Assembly (NCBI RefSeq): GCF_030814695.1
Contig: NZ_JAUSVL010000001.1
Span: 558,001-622,000 of the forward strand
Source of the DNA: Oligosphaera ethanolica
Lineage (GTDB): Bacteria > Verrucomicrobiota > Lentisphaeria > Oligosphaerales > Oligosphaeraceae
Length of the DNA stretch: 64,000 bases
Direction: 5' to 3'
The notes under the pieces are model-generated. The model searched no databases, had not been told where the DNA came from, and saw only the letters and a program-made list of their open reading frames with translations. The translations under genes and the position numbers were made by a program. Below, piece by piece: positions 36,461 through 45,701 of this stretch (its first letter is position 1; the number at the start of each line of letters is the position of its first letter).

Positions 36461-37426
36461 TCAGAGCAGTCCCAGCATGAATTGGAAGACCCGGTCGCTG
36501 TGGCCGGGCAGGCCCTCGTGGCCGAAGTCGGGGTAGGACACGAAGCTCTTGGGCGAGCTGATCTTGTTGTAGGCAGCAAACTGGGTAGACGGCGGGCACA
36601 CCGTGTCGGCGAAGCCGACGCCCAGCATCACCTCGGCGCGGATGCGCGGGCAGAGGTGCTGGATATCGATATAGCCCAACTTGGTGAAGGTCTCGGCCTG
36701 CCGTTCGTGGGTGGGATCCGTATGGCGAAAATACTCGCGTAGTTCGGCGTAGGCGGCCTTGTCCTGCTCCATTTCCCAGATGCGCTGATAGTCGCTGAGG
36801 AAGGGATAGCTCGGCGCGGCCTTCTTGATGCGCGGCACCAGCGATGCGCAGGCCAGCGTCAGTCCACCGCCCTGGCTACCCCCCGTGCAGCCCACCCGAT
36901 CGGGATCGACCTCCGGCATGGCCATCACAATCTTCGCCAGTTGCGCGCAGTCGAGGAAAATCCGCCGGAAGAGCAATTTCTCGGGCGCATCGTCAAGACC
37001 GCGGATGATATGGCCATGAAGAGTGTTGCCCGTAGTGCCGCCGACGTCTTCGGAGAGGCCGCCCTGCCCCCGGCAATCCAGCGCCGCGACCACAAAGCCC
37101 GCTGCAGCGTAGGCCAGCTTGTCCTGCCACTGGCCGCAATCGCCGGAATAGCCGTGAAACTGCAGCAGTGCCGGTCGTTTGCCGCTGACGCCGCGCGGCT
37201 TGAGCAGCTTGGCATAAATGCGTGCGCCGCCGACGCCCGTAAAGCGCAGGTCATAACACTCCGCGTAGGGCGCCTGGAAGGCCGCCGGCGTCAGCTCGAC
37301 CTGGCTATCAATGGCGTCCATCTCGGCAAGGCTACGGTCCCAAAACGGGTCAAAATCCGCCGGTTTCGGATTCCGTCCCTGGTATTGCAGCAGGCGTTCC
37401 AGGGGCATGTCGAACATCAAAGCCAT
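36461..37426 (-). CDS. Acetyl-xylan esterase / cephalosporin-C deacetylase family (CE7)
   Basis: 321 residues. It deacetylates acetylated xylo-oligosaccharides or similar sugars in the cytoplasm. The catalytic triad is visible as Ser in GGSQGGG, Asp in GFADTVCPPST and His in YPDFGHEGLPG, with RGQGG for the oxyanion region; all are CE7 hallmarks. The length is right for the family, which forms hexamers. The start at 37426 is supported by AAGGAGAA ten bases upstream. It lies downstream of the HAD/kinase pair by 77 bases on the same strand. Confidence 0.92.
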   Translation of the reverse strand: MALMFDMPLERLLQYQGRNPKPADFDPFWDRSLAEMDAIDSQVELTPAAFQAPYAECYDLRFTGVGGARIYAKLLKPRGVSGKRPALLQFHGYSGDCGQWQDKLAYAAAGFVVAALDCRGQGGLSEDVGGTTGNTLHGHIIRGLDDAPEKLLFRRIFLDCAQLAKIVMAMPEVDPDRVGCTGGSQGGGLTLACASLVPRIKKAAPSYPFLSDYQRIWEMEQDKAAYAELREYFRHTDPTHERQAETFTKLGYIDIQHLCPRIRAEVMLGVGFADTVCPPSTQFAAYNKISSPKSFVSYPDFGHEGLPGHSDRVFQFMLGLL

Positions 37427-37503
37427 GGCTCGTTCTCCTTTTGTACGCAAAACAAGACTTAACACCAACGCCACGCCGGACTATAGCCGGCGCGATGAGA
37501 AGA

Positions 37504-38277
37504 TCAGTCAGTTACGCCGCCATTGCGACGCATGGGTTTCTTGCGCAGGAAGTCTATCGCCGTCGGCAGCTCCGCGAAGTCGTAGATGATATAATCGGGC
37601 TCCACGCCGTCACGGCTTTGCTCGCCCTGGTTGCTGCGGAAAAAGACAGTCTGCATGCCCATTTTCTGCGCGCCATAGACATCGCGATACATGTCATTGC
37701 CCACGAAGATCACGTTCTCCGGCGGCAGCTGCATCGCGTCCAGAGCGACTTGGTACAAGCGCGGATCGGGTTTGCGGAAGCCGTGGCTTTCCGAGATGAC
37801 AATAGGCGAAAAGAAACGCTCCAGCTTCACCGCGCGCAGCTCCGGCAGCGCCCAGACACTCTGGCCATCGGACACTGCCGCCATGGGATACTTGCCATGC
37901 AGGCGTTCCAGAACAGACTGCACGCCCGGATAGAGCTCCAGCCGGAAACGCGACGCCGCGCGAAACAACTCCGCCAGCACCTGCGGCAGGCAGGCCCGCT
38001 TCTCCTCCGGCAACGCCGGGAGCGCCCGCCGACCGTGGGCGCGCAATATGGCCCGAAACACCGCCACGACGTCGATCTCGGGATACGCCTCGGGGCTGTT
38101 GCGGCGCTGATCACGGCAACGCTCGAAAAACTCCCGCTTTAATTCCTCGGCCGGCAACTGCACGCCCTGGTAGCTGAGGAAGTTGCTCAGGGTGCGATAG
38201 ACGTCGTCATTACCCTCGTCGGTGAGGATGTCAATCAAGGTCCCGTTGAGGTCAAAAATAAGGCCCTGCACATCCAT
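37504..38277 (-). CDS. HAD-superfamily hydrolase with Asn in motif I
   Basis: 257 residues. Motif I is FDLNGTLID: the nucleophile aspartate is present but the usual second aspartate is asparagine. Motif II is AVSDGQ, motif III is the lysine in GFRKPDPRLY, and motif IV is FVGNDMYRDVYGAQ. An alpha-helical C1 cap lies between. The asparagine may change the chemistry or lower phosphatase activity. Its ATG begins immediately after the stop of the upstream kinase gene, so the two are coupled. The substrate is probably a small phosphorylated metabolite made by that kinase, which is inference. Confidence 0.85.
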   Translation of the reverse strand: MDVQGLIFDLNGTLIDILTDEGNDDVYRTLSNFLSYQGVQLPAEELKREFFERCRDQRRNSPEAYPEIDVVAVFRAILRAHGRRALPALPEEKRACLPQVLAELFRAASRFRLELYPGVQSVLERLHGKYPMAAVSDGQSVWALPELRAVKLERFFSPIVISESHGFRKPDPRLYQVALDAMQLPPENVIFVGNDMYRDVYGAQKMGMQTVFFRSNQGEQSRDGVEPDYIIYDFAELPTAIDFLRKKPMRRNGGVTD

Positions 38278-39288
38278 TCAGAAGCTCCTCAAGCATTGCT
38301 TGGCCTCAGCAATCAGCCACGCTTTGAAGTCTGGCGCGATCCATTCATTGCGCGCAATCCGCAGGAAGGTAATGCCCATGTAGAAGGGCACGCGAGCATT
38401 CATGGTCGCAAACGCCCGTTCGCGATCCGGAAAATGGCAGGCGTACTCCCAGAGGAAATGGCCGATGAAACGCTCGGCGGCGGTCTTGTTGCCACGATGG
38501 CGCATGTAAAAATAACTCAGCTCGCCGGCTATCCGCCCGGTATCAAAAATGCGGTCGGCGTAATGCAACCGTTCCAGGTCGAAGGAGATGACATTGAGGC
38601 CATCACCGAACAGAAAATTGCCAGGCGTGGCATCGCCATGAACATAGACCTGCCGGTCCGCCCACATGCGCGGCTGGTCACGCCAGCGATCGCGCAGCCA
38701 GTTCAGTTCATTGAGCTCGTCAGCGTTGATCGCGTTGATTTCCCGCAGCCGCGCCGTCAGGCGATCCATGTACGCGCAGGTCACCGCGAAATCCACCGTG
38801 CCGTCAGAAACCGTGCGGTTGTGAAATTCCGCCAGAAAAAACGCCAGTGCGCCCAGCTTGTCGTACAGCAGCTGCTCGTCATTCTGCTCCATCGCGCGCA
38901 AAATCACGGCACTGAGCTGCTCGCCATAACAGAACTCCACCACCAGCAGGCAATTGAGCAGATAATTCGCCCCGAGCGGCCGCGCGATATAATGCGGCGA
39001 ATGATCAAAGCCATGTTCCCGCATTAAAGCCAAATTGCGGAACTCGCGCCCAAGTCGCCGCGCCGCGCGCTCGTAATCCGGTTGCCGCGGCGACAGAAAG
39101 AACTTCCCGACCACCCGCCGGCCGCTGCTGGCATCCTCGTAGACATAGACGTCGTTCGACCCCGGCATCATGTACACGCGGTAGTCGATGTCCTCCGTCC
39201 CCCCTGCGAGTAGTGGCTGAATATCGTTACGCAGATAGCCATACAAGGGATCATTTTTGGGCAAATGCCCCAGATAATGCTTTTCCAT
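38278..39288 (-). CDS. APH/choline-kinase-fold small-molecule kinase
   Basis: 336 residues. VYVHGDATPGNFLF contains the catalytic HGDxxxxN loop and VISFDLERLHYADRIFD the metal-binding D. VVGKFFLSPRQ holds the ATP lysine. It phosphorylates a hydroxyl group on a small molecule; aminoglycoside resistance is only one role of this fold, and the genomic context argues for a metabolic substrate. The ATG at 39288 is preferred to an upstream TTG at 39318. It is directly abutted by the HAD gene. A 9-bp array lies about 120 bases upstream. Confidence 0.8.
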   Translation of the reverse strand: MEKHYLGHLPKNDPLYGYLRNDIQPLLAGGTEDIDYRVYMMPGSNDVYVYEDASSGRRVVGKFFLSPRQPDYERAARRLGREFRNLALMREHGFDHSPHYIARPLGANYLLNCLLVVEFCYGEQLSAVILRAMEQNDEQLLYDKLGALAFFLAEFHNRTVSDGTVDFAVTCAYMDRLTARLREINAINADELNELNWLRDRWRDQPRMWADRQVYVHGDATPGNFLFGDGLNVISFDLERLHYADRIFDTGRIAGELSYFYMRHRGNKTAAERFIGHFLWEYACHFPDRERAFATMNARVPFYMGITFLRIARNEWIAPDFKAWLIAEAKQCLRSF

Positions 39289-39410
39289 GCCGTCCCGTCT
39301 TTTCCTGCTGCCACGCAACAGAGCGCAACGTCCTCAGTCTTTTCCATCAAGTAACAACGCAGTGGATGAATTTAGCATCGGCGACGCCATTCTGCCGGCA
39401 TAGCATAAAA

Positions 39411-39604
39411 TAATCAGACCGATCAGACCGATCAAATCGACGATCCGTCCGATCCGTCCGATCCGTCCGATCAGACCGATCCGTCCGATCAGACCGATCA
39501 GACCGATCAGACCGATCAGACCGATCAGACCGATCAAATCGACGATCCGTCCGATCCGTCCGATCCGTCCGATCCGTCCGATCCGTCCGATCCGTCCGAT
39601 GATC
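39411..39604. repeat. 9-bp tandem arrays in two blocks
   Basis: GATCAGACC units, GATCAAATCGAC and GATCCGTCC units occur twice in succession (with GATCAAATCGAC near 39430 and 39534). The second block is longer. The layout matches the satellite at 24580-25300, but the GAAGAAGACAG linker is missing. Confidence 0.95.
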
Positions 39605-39654
39605 TTCACTTAACGATTTCCCTGGCGCGAGTTGTTTCAACCAAGCAGCCTTTT

Positions 39655-39848
39655 CTCGTCGTGCATTTCCGCCGCGAAGCGGCAGAAGCGCTGAAAGCGC
39701 GAACTAAGATAGCCCAGGGCAAGCGACGCCGAAGGCGGAGCGACGCCCTGGGTAGCGCGCCATATTGGTCCGTGTTCCTCAGCCTCTTTGGCTTCAGTCG
39801 GCGAAGCTGACTGAAGCCAAAGAGGCAATGGAACTCATTGATTGCTGC
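39655..39848 (+). repeat. Dispersed hairpin element, family 2 (copy 2)
   Basis: The opposite orientation of the 12490 copy. CCCAGGGC at 39713-39720 pairs with GCCCTGGG at 39745-39752, and the inner stem is GACGCCGAAGGCG-like, unlike the other copies. A long stem follows (CTCTTTGGCTTCAGTC against its complement). It ends in AATGGAACTCATTGATTGCT. Confidence 0.8.
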
Positions 39849-39920
39849 GGCAATTTTGCGCTGTGACCCTTCATCGCAGGTCTTTTAGGTCGCCCTTTCA
39901 TGGCTCTTTTCGGGTGGGGG

Positions 39921-39990
39921 GCTCTACCCAGGGCGGCGCGCCCTGCGGGCGCTTGCCCTGGGCTATCTTAGGCCGCGCCTTTGGCGCTGA
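39921..39990 (+). repeat. Palindromic repeat, family 2 core with GCGCCC inner stem
   Basis: CCCAGGGC at 39927-39934 pairs with GCCCTGGG at 39955-39962 around GCGCCCTGCGGGCGC. It is followed by TTAGGCCGCGCCTTTGGCGC. The same run recurs at 62515-62590. Confidence 0.85.
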
Positions 39991-40009
39991 AAACAAAAGG
40001 CCGCAGGGC

Positions 40010-40205
40010 CGGCTGGCATCAATCACTCCTGTGAAACCCGCTGCCTGGTTAGCCTCCCATATGTATGGTTCACCACCACCCCAAAAACGTTCATTTTTTG
40101 GGCAAAGGTCGGCGGAAATCAAGGTCGGATGGCTGGGCGGCGGCGGGCCGTGGGTTTGCTGCAAATTGTCCCAGCGAAGCGCCGGGGTGTACACTGACCG
40201 ATTAC
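40010..40205 (-). repeat. Dispersed element, family 3 (inverted copy)
   Basis: Read on the minus strand it begins GTAATCGGTCAGTG at 40205, the same end as the MITE. It then runs through CCCCGGCGCTTCGCTGGG and the GC-rich block to GCTAACCAGGCAGCGG. It is the inverted relative of 33293-33528. No target duplication is visible. Confidence 0.8.
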
Positions 40206-40330
40206 TAGTCGCCAGCGGCACCCGGCCCGGACCATGTGTCACACGCCGCTGGACACGCTACAGTACTGCCCGAAAAGCGGACCACACCGCCCACCATGAA
40301 TGTTACGCCATCCAGAGGAGCGACACGATC

Positions 40331-40624
40331 ATGCACGACAGCGAGAAAATTCTGCGGCGACTGCATACTCTCGGCATCCCGGAGCTGACGACGGTGCAGG
40401 CCCTCAATGCTCTGCCCGGCAGCTACATCAACTTGGCATGCCGCCTGCCCAATGGCCAGACGGCGAAAATCCTCGACGACAGCAAGTCCTACAGCGCCAC
40501 CCAGGTGGAACGAACGGACAACGAGCGCTGCTACGGCGTCGCCGCCGATGATGAGCAGCTCGCCGTCTACGAATACGGCTGCAATGGCGCCGACGCCGTA
40601 CTCGTCGCCTGGATCAAACTGTGA
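40331..40624 (+). CDS. Small protein of unknown function
   Basis: 97 residues, acidic, no signal peptide or membrane segment. The first half is helical (HDSEKILRRLHTLGIPELTT) and the second looks like a small beta-sheet (NLACRLPNGQTAKILDD, QLAVYEYGCNGADAVLVAWIKL). I recognise no family. Support for a real gene is the AGAGGAG site ten bases upstream, composition like its neighbours and the absence of repeat sequence. It is isolated between repeats and the sulfatase operon. Confidence 0.55.
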   Translation: MHDSEKILRRLHTLGIPELTTVQALNALPGSYINLACRLPNGQTAKILDDSKSYSATQVERTDNERCYGVAADDEQLAVYEYGCNGADAVLVAWIKL

Positions 40625-40733
40625 CCAACGTCACAGACAAGCCCAGCGCCCGCTTTTGGCCCTGCATCTAACGATCTCCCGTGCTGACTGAGAACGACCC
40701 GCCCGAACTGCCCGCCGACTGGCGTGACGCCGA

Positions 40734-42284
40734 CTATGCCGGAGCGATACGCGGCATGGGCATCGCTTCGATTTCCATGTCGGCCTGCATGAATTCGAGC
40801 AGCAGGCGCATTTTGAGGTCCCGAGAGTCGGCGTGGTCCCAGAGATTGACGATTTCGCCCGGGTCGGCCTGAAGATCGAAGAGCTCGCCGTGGTCCGCAT
40901 TGCGATACACGGTGATCTTATAGCGGTCAGTAATCAAGCTGCGGAGGTGAAAAGTGGTAGGATTGTGGTGATTTTCCACCACGACATGCCGCCGTGCGGC
41001 CGCGTGGTCGCCGCACCAGTTGCGGCCCTGATCGCGGCCAGTCATGTAGCGCGGAATGTCCAGCCCCATGAAGCCCAGCATGGTCGGCGCCAGGTCCACC
41101 GTGCACTGCAGGTCAGCGCAGTCCTTGCCAGCCGGAATCACCCCAGGCAGAGCGACAATCAGCGGCACGCGCAGGAGGTCCTCGTAGTGATGCAGCGCTT
41201 TCATGGTCAAGCCGTGCTGTCCCCAGAAATCACCGTGGTCGGAAGTAAACACTACCAGCGTGTCGTCGGTAAGCCCGAGTTCGTCAAGGTGGTCGAGGAT
41301 CTTGCCGATGTAAGCGTCCATCATGGTGACCATGCCGTACATGGTGGCGATGTGTTTGGCCTTGACCTCCCGGCTGAGCAGATGCGACCCGGCGCCGTGG
41401 AGGACGTTGCAGCCCTCGTCCGTGCGATAGGCCGAAAAGTCGGGTTTCAGCTGCTGCGTCAGGGCGAAATGCGGCGGCTTGTCAGCAAACTCGCCGGGCG
41501 TGAACTCGGGCACCGTGACTTTCGCCGGATCGTACATACTCGCGTAGGGCTCGGGCACCATGTACTGCGGATGCGGATCGAAAAAGCTCGCCCAGAGGAA
41601 GAAACGCTCGCCCTTGGCGTGAAAGCCGTCCATCAGCGCGTTGGTCCGCTCGGCGATCCACGCGTCGTAATGGATTTCCTCGGGTATCTCCCACGCCTGG
41701 CCGGCCTGGCGCTGCGCATGCTCCGAACTGGTGTAGCGATCACCAGGCAGACAGCGATGCGGGTCGTTAGGCAGGAAGTACTCCCGCCAGTTCGCGTAGC
41801 CCTTCTCTTCCATCCACAGGGCGTAATGCTGGCCGACGTGGCTCTCGTCAGTGTGATTGCGCGCCAGCTCCACGTGGTCAAAACCGTAAAAACGGCCCTG
41901 GTAGTTCCGCCAGAATTCCATGTCATGCAGAACGGGGTAGGCTTCCAGCGACGGGAACTCCGGCGTCGTCACCAGCGGCTGGAAATGGGCCTTGCCCACC
42001 AGTGCCGTGCGGACATTCGCCTCGCGGTACTCGTCATTCGCCGTCGGCGTGTCTTCCGCCAGCTTGGTGCCCAGGCTGTAGGCGCCATGCTGGCTGGGGT
42101 AGTTGCCTGTGAGCCAACTGCAACGCGTCGGCGTGCAAGTCGGATTGACCGTGTAGGCCCGGCTGAAATTCGTCCCCCGCGCCGCCAGGCGGTCGAGGTT
42201 GGGCGTGTATACTTCTGGGTTCAGATAACCCAGCGTGCACCAGTGCTGCTGGTCAGAGGTAATGAAAAGGACGTTCTTGGCCAT
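40734..42284 (-). CDS. Sulfatase (type I, formylglycine-dependent)
   Basis: 516 residues. It hydrolyses sulfate esters on glycans. The modification motif is C50-T-P-T-R54, the Cys form converted to formylglycine by an anaerobic or aerobic maturase. ITSDQQHW near the N-terminus and VVFTSDHGDFWGQHG supply the metal-binding aspartates, and KAHFQP the lysine and histidine. No signal peptide is seen, so the protein may act on imported sulfated oligosaccharides. It is third in an operon after an SDR gene and a beta-helix gene, 52 bases after the latter. No maturase gene is in the window. Confidence 0.93.
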   Translation of the reverse strand: MAKNVLFITSDQQHWCTLGYLNPEVYTPNLDRLAARGTNFSRAYTVNPTCTPTRCSWLTGNYPSQHGAYSLGTKLAEDTPTANDEYREANVRTALVGKAHFQPLVTTPEFPSLEAYPVLHDMEFWRNYQGRFYGFDHVELARNHTDESHVGQHYALWMEEKGYANWREYFLPNDPHRCLPGDRYTSSEHAQRQAGQAWEIPEEIHYDAWIAERTNALMDGFHAKGERFFLWASFFDPHPQYMVPEPYASMYDPAKVTVPEFTPGEFADKPPHFALTQQLKPDFSAYRTDEGCNVLHGAGSHLLSREVKAKHIATMYGMVTMMDAYIGKILDHLDELGLTDDTLVVFTSDHGDFWGQHGLTMKALHHYEDLLRVPLIVALPGVIPAGKDCADLQCTVDLAPTMLGFMGLDIPRYMTGRDQGRNWCGDHAAARRHVVVENHHNPTTFHLRSLITDRYKITVYRNADHGELFDLQADPGEIVNLWDHADSRDLKMRLLLEFMQADMEIEAMPMPRIAPA

Positions 42285-42336
42285 ATGTTTTTCTTGCTCC
42301 GATCTTGGTTCTGTCCCTCCACCACTACCGCCGGCG

Positions 42337-44670
42337 TCACTCCACGAATTTCAGACTGCCCATCTGCGCTTCCCAGCCGCGCCACTCGCCGGTTTCCGAT
42401 ATAAATAAACGGATATTGAACGGCAGTTCGCGGCCGATGTCCGGGCTGATGCCCAATGCCGCGAAGGGTATGGCCCATTCGCCCTTCCAGCCCATGGCCG
42501 CGCCCCAGCTGGTACGACTCACCTTGCCGCTGAAGACCACGCCACGCTGCAGGGCCTTAGCCATGGCAGCGCCAGCGCTGTCGTCCGCAACGCAACTGAC
42601 CGCCCCGCCGGCGAAGCCGCGAATGCGCAGCAGCACTGCGCGCCCATCTGGCATCTGCCCCTGGATGACAATTTCCGCGCCGTCGTCTTTCTCCCACGCG
42701 TCGCCTTCGCTGATGGCCGTGCCGCGGAAGCGACTCACCTGCAGGTTCACATAGAGATTGGTGGCGTCGAAACCAACCTGGGCGCGGCTCGGCGGCCCGC
42801 CCGGCACAAAGGACGTGTCGTCGCGGTCAAGAGTAATGGCCGGCACCGGCCATTCTTCGGCCGTCACAGAAGCGTCAAGAGCCGGTGCGCTCATGGCCTT
42901 GGCATAGACCGGACGGTCCTTGGGCGCTTCCGGCGGCGTCAGCGGCACCCACGACTCGATGCGGAAGCCGTCCTTGCCGTCGCCGCTGAAAATGCGGTTG
43001 TCTTCCCAGACTTTCGCGGCATTGCGGTCCGCCACGCGCAATGTGCCCTTGACGTAGAGCGTGTTGCCGCTGAAAGTCATGTTTTCCGAACGCTGAAAGG
43101 ACACCGTCATGTCCTCCTCGGAGATGAAGACGTTGTTGCGCACGATCGTCCCGCGCGTGATGTGGTTATGCGTCGGCCGGGCGACATTGTACGACACGTT
43201 GTTTTCAATGACGCAGTCGTAAGACCCCTCGTCCAGATAATAGCCCGAGGCGCCAAAGCCCGCGCCATTCGGCCGGATATCCCGCACCACATTGCCACGG
43301 ATGACACTCTGGCGAAGATTGCCGTAGATGGCCGCGCCGTCATGCATGACCATCATGGCGTGGTACACCAGATTGTCCTCAATGAGGCACTCTTTGCCGC
43401 CGCCACCGATGACGCCCGAATACGGCACGTCGTGGATCACGTTGCGCACGAGTTCGATGCCGTCGCCGCCCATGAGCAGCCCGGCCGCGCCTGGATAGTA
43501 CTGCCCAAGGTGGTGGATGTGGTTGTTTTCCACCCTCATGCCATTGGCACCAATCCTAACGCCACAGGCGCCAGTCTGCCCCACCTCGCTATCGCGCAAA
43601 GCGCCGCCACGGCTGTTTCTCACCGACACGCCAAGGCCGCCGACTTGAGTCACGCGCAGCTTGTCCAGCACGCAATCATGTGCGTAGCGCAGTTCCACGG
43701 CGCCATCAAGGTCCGACGAGCCAAAACCCGGCGATTTGAGCGCGCTGGAGCTGCAATGAATGCTCAGATTCTGCAGCGTCACGTCCTTGACCGGCTGATC
43801 CTTGTCGCCCTCGACGACGACGATGCGGTCCATCAGTGGCGCAATGACCTCGATGCTGGCCATGTCCTCGTCCGGCAGCGGCCAGTACACGAGTCGGCCG
43901 TTGCTGCGGTCAAGATACCACTGCCCCGGCTCGGTCATGCCCTCACGTATATTGTATATAACGTACTTGCGGCGATTGCAGGCACCCATCGGCCACACCG
44001 CCGGCGATGACATCACCAGCACGCGCTTCTCTATATCGTGGCTTTCCACGCCAACCAACGACTCGGCCCACATGTGATAAAGCCGCACTTCGGCGTTGTT
44101 GACGTCGATATCAGCTGGGACATCGCCCTCTTTGTAGGGCATGACCGTAAGTTCCTCGCGGGTCGGCTGGCGGGCCCAGAACCCGGCGAGCATCGGCAAC
44201 AGCGGCAAGTCCCACTGGCCCAGATGTTCAAGCGTGTCCGTGCTGTTCGGCCATGTCGCCTTGGTCGCCAGACGGCCATTTACCAGCAAGGCGCGAAAGT
44301 CCCACTCGCGTTCCTTCACGCCCGGCAGGGGCACCTGCCAGAAATGCTCGCCATCCCGCGTCCAGCCCGTCAGCTTCCGGCCACCGAAAATGCGCACCGC
44401 GTCACGATCTTCACCGACGATGCTCAGGCCCTTGTCGCGCGCGTCGAGGACCAGCGGCTCATCCAGGAAATAATCGCCGGTGTGAACGACGATGCGATGC
44501 GGCCCCGCCGGCGCCTGCCGCGCAGCGTCACGCGCGGCCGCCAGCGTGGCAAAGGGCTGGTCAGCGCTCCCGGCGTTAGCGTCGTTACCCGTACTGGCAA
44601 CATGAAATTCAGCAGCCAACACCACCAAGGGCAGCGCCAGCGTGCAGATACTGAGCAGTCCAATCTTCAT
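42337..44670 (-). CDS. Secreted right-handed beta-helix protein with C-terminal CBM9-like domain
   Basis: 777 residues. An N-terminal signal peptide (KIGLLSICTLALPLVVLAA) is followed by FHVASTGNDANAGSADQPFATLAAAR, the usual opening of pectate-lyase-like beta-helix enzymes. Many helix coils (RVENNHIHHLGQYY, LIEDNLVYHAMMVMHDGAAIYG, VIENNVSYNVARPTHNH) follow. From about residue 600 a CBM9/DOMON-like beta-sandwich is present. Many related proteins are polysaccharide lyases or hydrolases; the activity here is unknown. It lies in one operon with the SDR and sulfatase genes. The ATG at 44670 has AAGGAG ten bases upstream. Confidence 0.78.
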   Translation of the reverse strand: MKIGLLSICTLALPLVVLAAEFHVASTGNDANAGSADQPFATLAAARDAARQAPAGPHRIVVHTGDYFLDEPLVLDARDKGLSIVGEDRDAVRIFGGRKLTGWTRDGEHFWQVPLPGVKEREWDFRALLVNGRLATKATWPNSTDTLEHLGQWDLPLLPMLAGFWARQPTREELTVMPYKEGDVPADIDVNNAEVRLYHMWAESLVGVESHDIEKRVLVMSSPAVWPMGACNRRKYVIYNIREGMTEPGQWYLDRSNGRLVYWPLPDEDMASIEVIAPLMDRIVVVEGDKDQPVKDVTLQNLSIHCSSSALKSPGFGSSDLDGAVELRYAHDCVLDKLRVTQVGGLGVSVRNSRGGALRDSEVGQTGACGVRIGANGMRVENNHIHHLGQYYPGAAGLLMGGDGIELVRNVIHDVPYSGVIGGGGKECLIEDNLVYHAMMVMHDGAAIYGNLRQSVIRGNVVRDIRPNGAGFGASGYYLDEGSYDCVIENNVSYNVARPTHNHITRGTIVRNNVFISEEDMTVSFQRSENMTFSGNTLYVKGTLRVADRNAAKVWEDNRIFSGDGKDGFRIESWVPLTPPEAPKDRPVYAKAMSAPALDASVTAEEWPVPAITLDRDDTSFVPGGPPSRAQVGFDATNLYVNLQVSRFRGTAISEGDAWEKDDGAEIVIQGQMPDGRAVLLRIRGFAGGAVSCVADDSAGAAMAKALQRGVVFSGKVSRTSWGAAMGWKGEWAIPFAALGISPDIGRELPFNIRLFISETGEWRGWEAQMGSLKFVE

Positions 44671-44802
44671 CAAGGAAATTCTCCTTCACTGATTGTTTCG
44701 AGCCGAGTGGCGCTGGCGCGTGCCGCTGCCGATCCAGCCGGGAACCGACGTGCTGCGCGGCGCGTCGGCTTCCAATTCTGACGACATCAGACTGTAAGCG
44801 GT

Positions 44803-45561
44803 CTACGCCTTATAGCCGCCGCTGCTGCGACCGCCGTCAACCACAAAGTTGCTGCCGGTGGTAAATGCCGCCTTGTCCGAGCAGAGGAAGACAATCATGT
44901 CGACGAGTTCCTGTGGCTCGGCAGCGCGGCCAAGGCGCGTAGGCATATTCGCCATGCTGGCGCGAGTCAACACCGGCCCTGGCGACACGCAGCAGGCGCG
45001 CACGCCGTAGGGTGAAGCATAGACTGCCAGCGACTTGGTCAGGCTGATCATCCCGCCCTTCGCCGCACTGTATTCCATGGAACTGCTGCCGGTGACGCCG
45101 TCCACCGACCCAAGATTGATGATCACGCCGCTCTTTTGCGCAAACATCTGATTGAGCACCGCCCGGCAAAAATAGATCGGGCCCTTGAAATTGACATCCA
45201 TACCCCAGTCTAGCACCTCCAACGGCATGTCCTTGAAACTCTCTTTGCGCTGGAAGATGCGCCCGGCAAAACCACCGGCACAGTTGATGAGGATGTCGAT
45301 GCGGCCGTAGTGCTCGACGGTGAACGTCGCGGCGGCCTCGACTTGGCTGTAGTCACGCACGTCGACCAGCTGGCCAACCGCCTCGCCACCCTTGGCGCAG
45401 ATGCCCGCCACCGCCGCCTGCAGTGCCTCGTTATTGACGTCCGTCAACACCACCTTGGCACCGCCAACAGCCAGATTCTGCGCCGTTAACAGGCCCATGC
45501 CCGATGCCGCACCCGTGACGATGGCCACTTTGCCCGTGAAATCCAGTTTTAGATTCAACAT
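44803..45561 (-). CDS. Short-chain dehydrogenase/reductase (SDR)
   Basis: 252 residues of the classical SDR type. The NAD(P) motif is T16-G-x3-G-x-G (VTGAASGMG) with the acidic end at LTDVNN, which suggests NAD. The catalytic residues are Y154 and K158 (MEYSAAKGG), and GSNFVVDGG is the usual end. It oxidises or reduces a sugar or polyol hydroxyl. The ATG at 45561 has AGGAG at good distance; the longer frame to 45630 has none. It is the first gene of the SDR, beta-helix, sulfatase operon and may process a released sugar. Confidence 0.88.
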   Translation of the reverse strand: MLNLKLDFTGKVAIVTGAASGMGLLTAQNLAVGGAKVVLTDVNNEALQAAVAGICAKGGEAVGQLVDVRDYSQVEAAATFTVEHYGRIDILINCAGGFAGRIFQRKESFKDMPLEVLDWGMDVNFKGPIYFCRAVLNQMFAQKSGVIINLGSVDGVTGSSSMEYSAAKGGMISLTKSLAVYASPYGVRACCVSPGPVLTRASMANMPTRLGRAAEPQELVDMIVFLCSDKAAFTTGSNFVVDGGRSSGGYKA

Positions 45562-45701
45562 GATAATACTCCTAGAATGTTCTCCTAAACCCGACAAATA
45601 GTGCCGGGTAACACAAACAAAAATGATCACCAGAAAACAAAAACAATGGTCGAAAAGCTACCCCGCAAGCTCGCATTTACAACCGCCAGCCAACCGAATT
45701 T

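Noticed and set aside
38278-39288. Aminoglycoside resistance gene
   Set aside because: The fold is broad. Tight coupling to a HAD gene suggests a metabolic kinase, and no resistance context is present.
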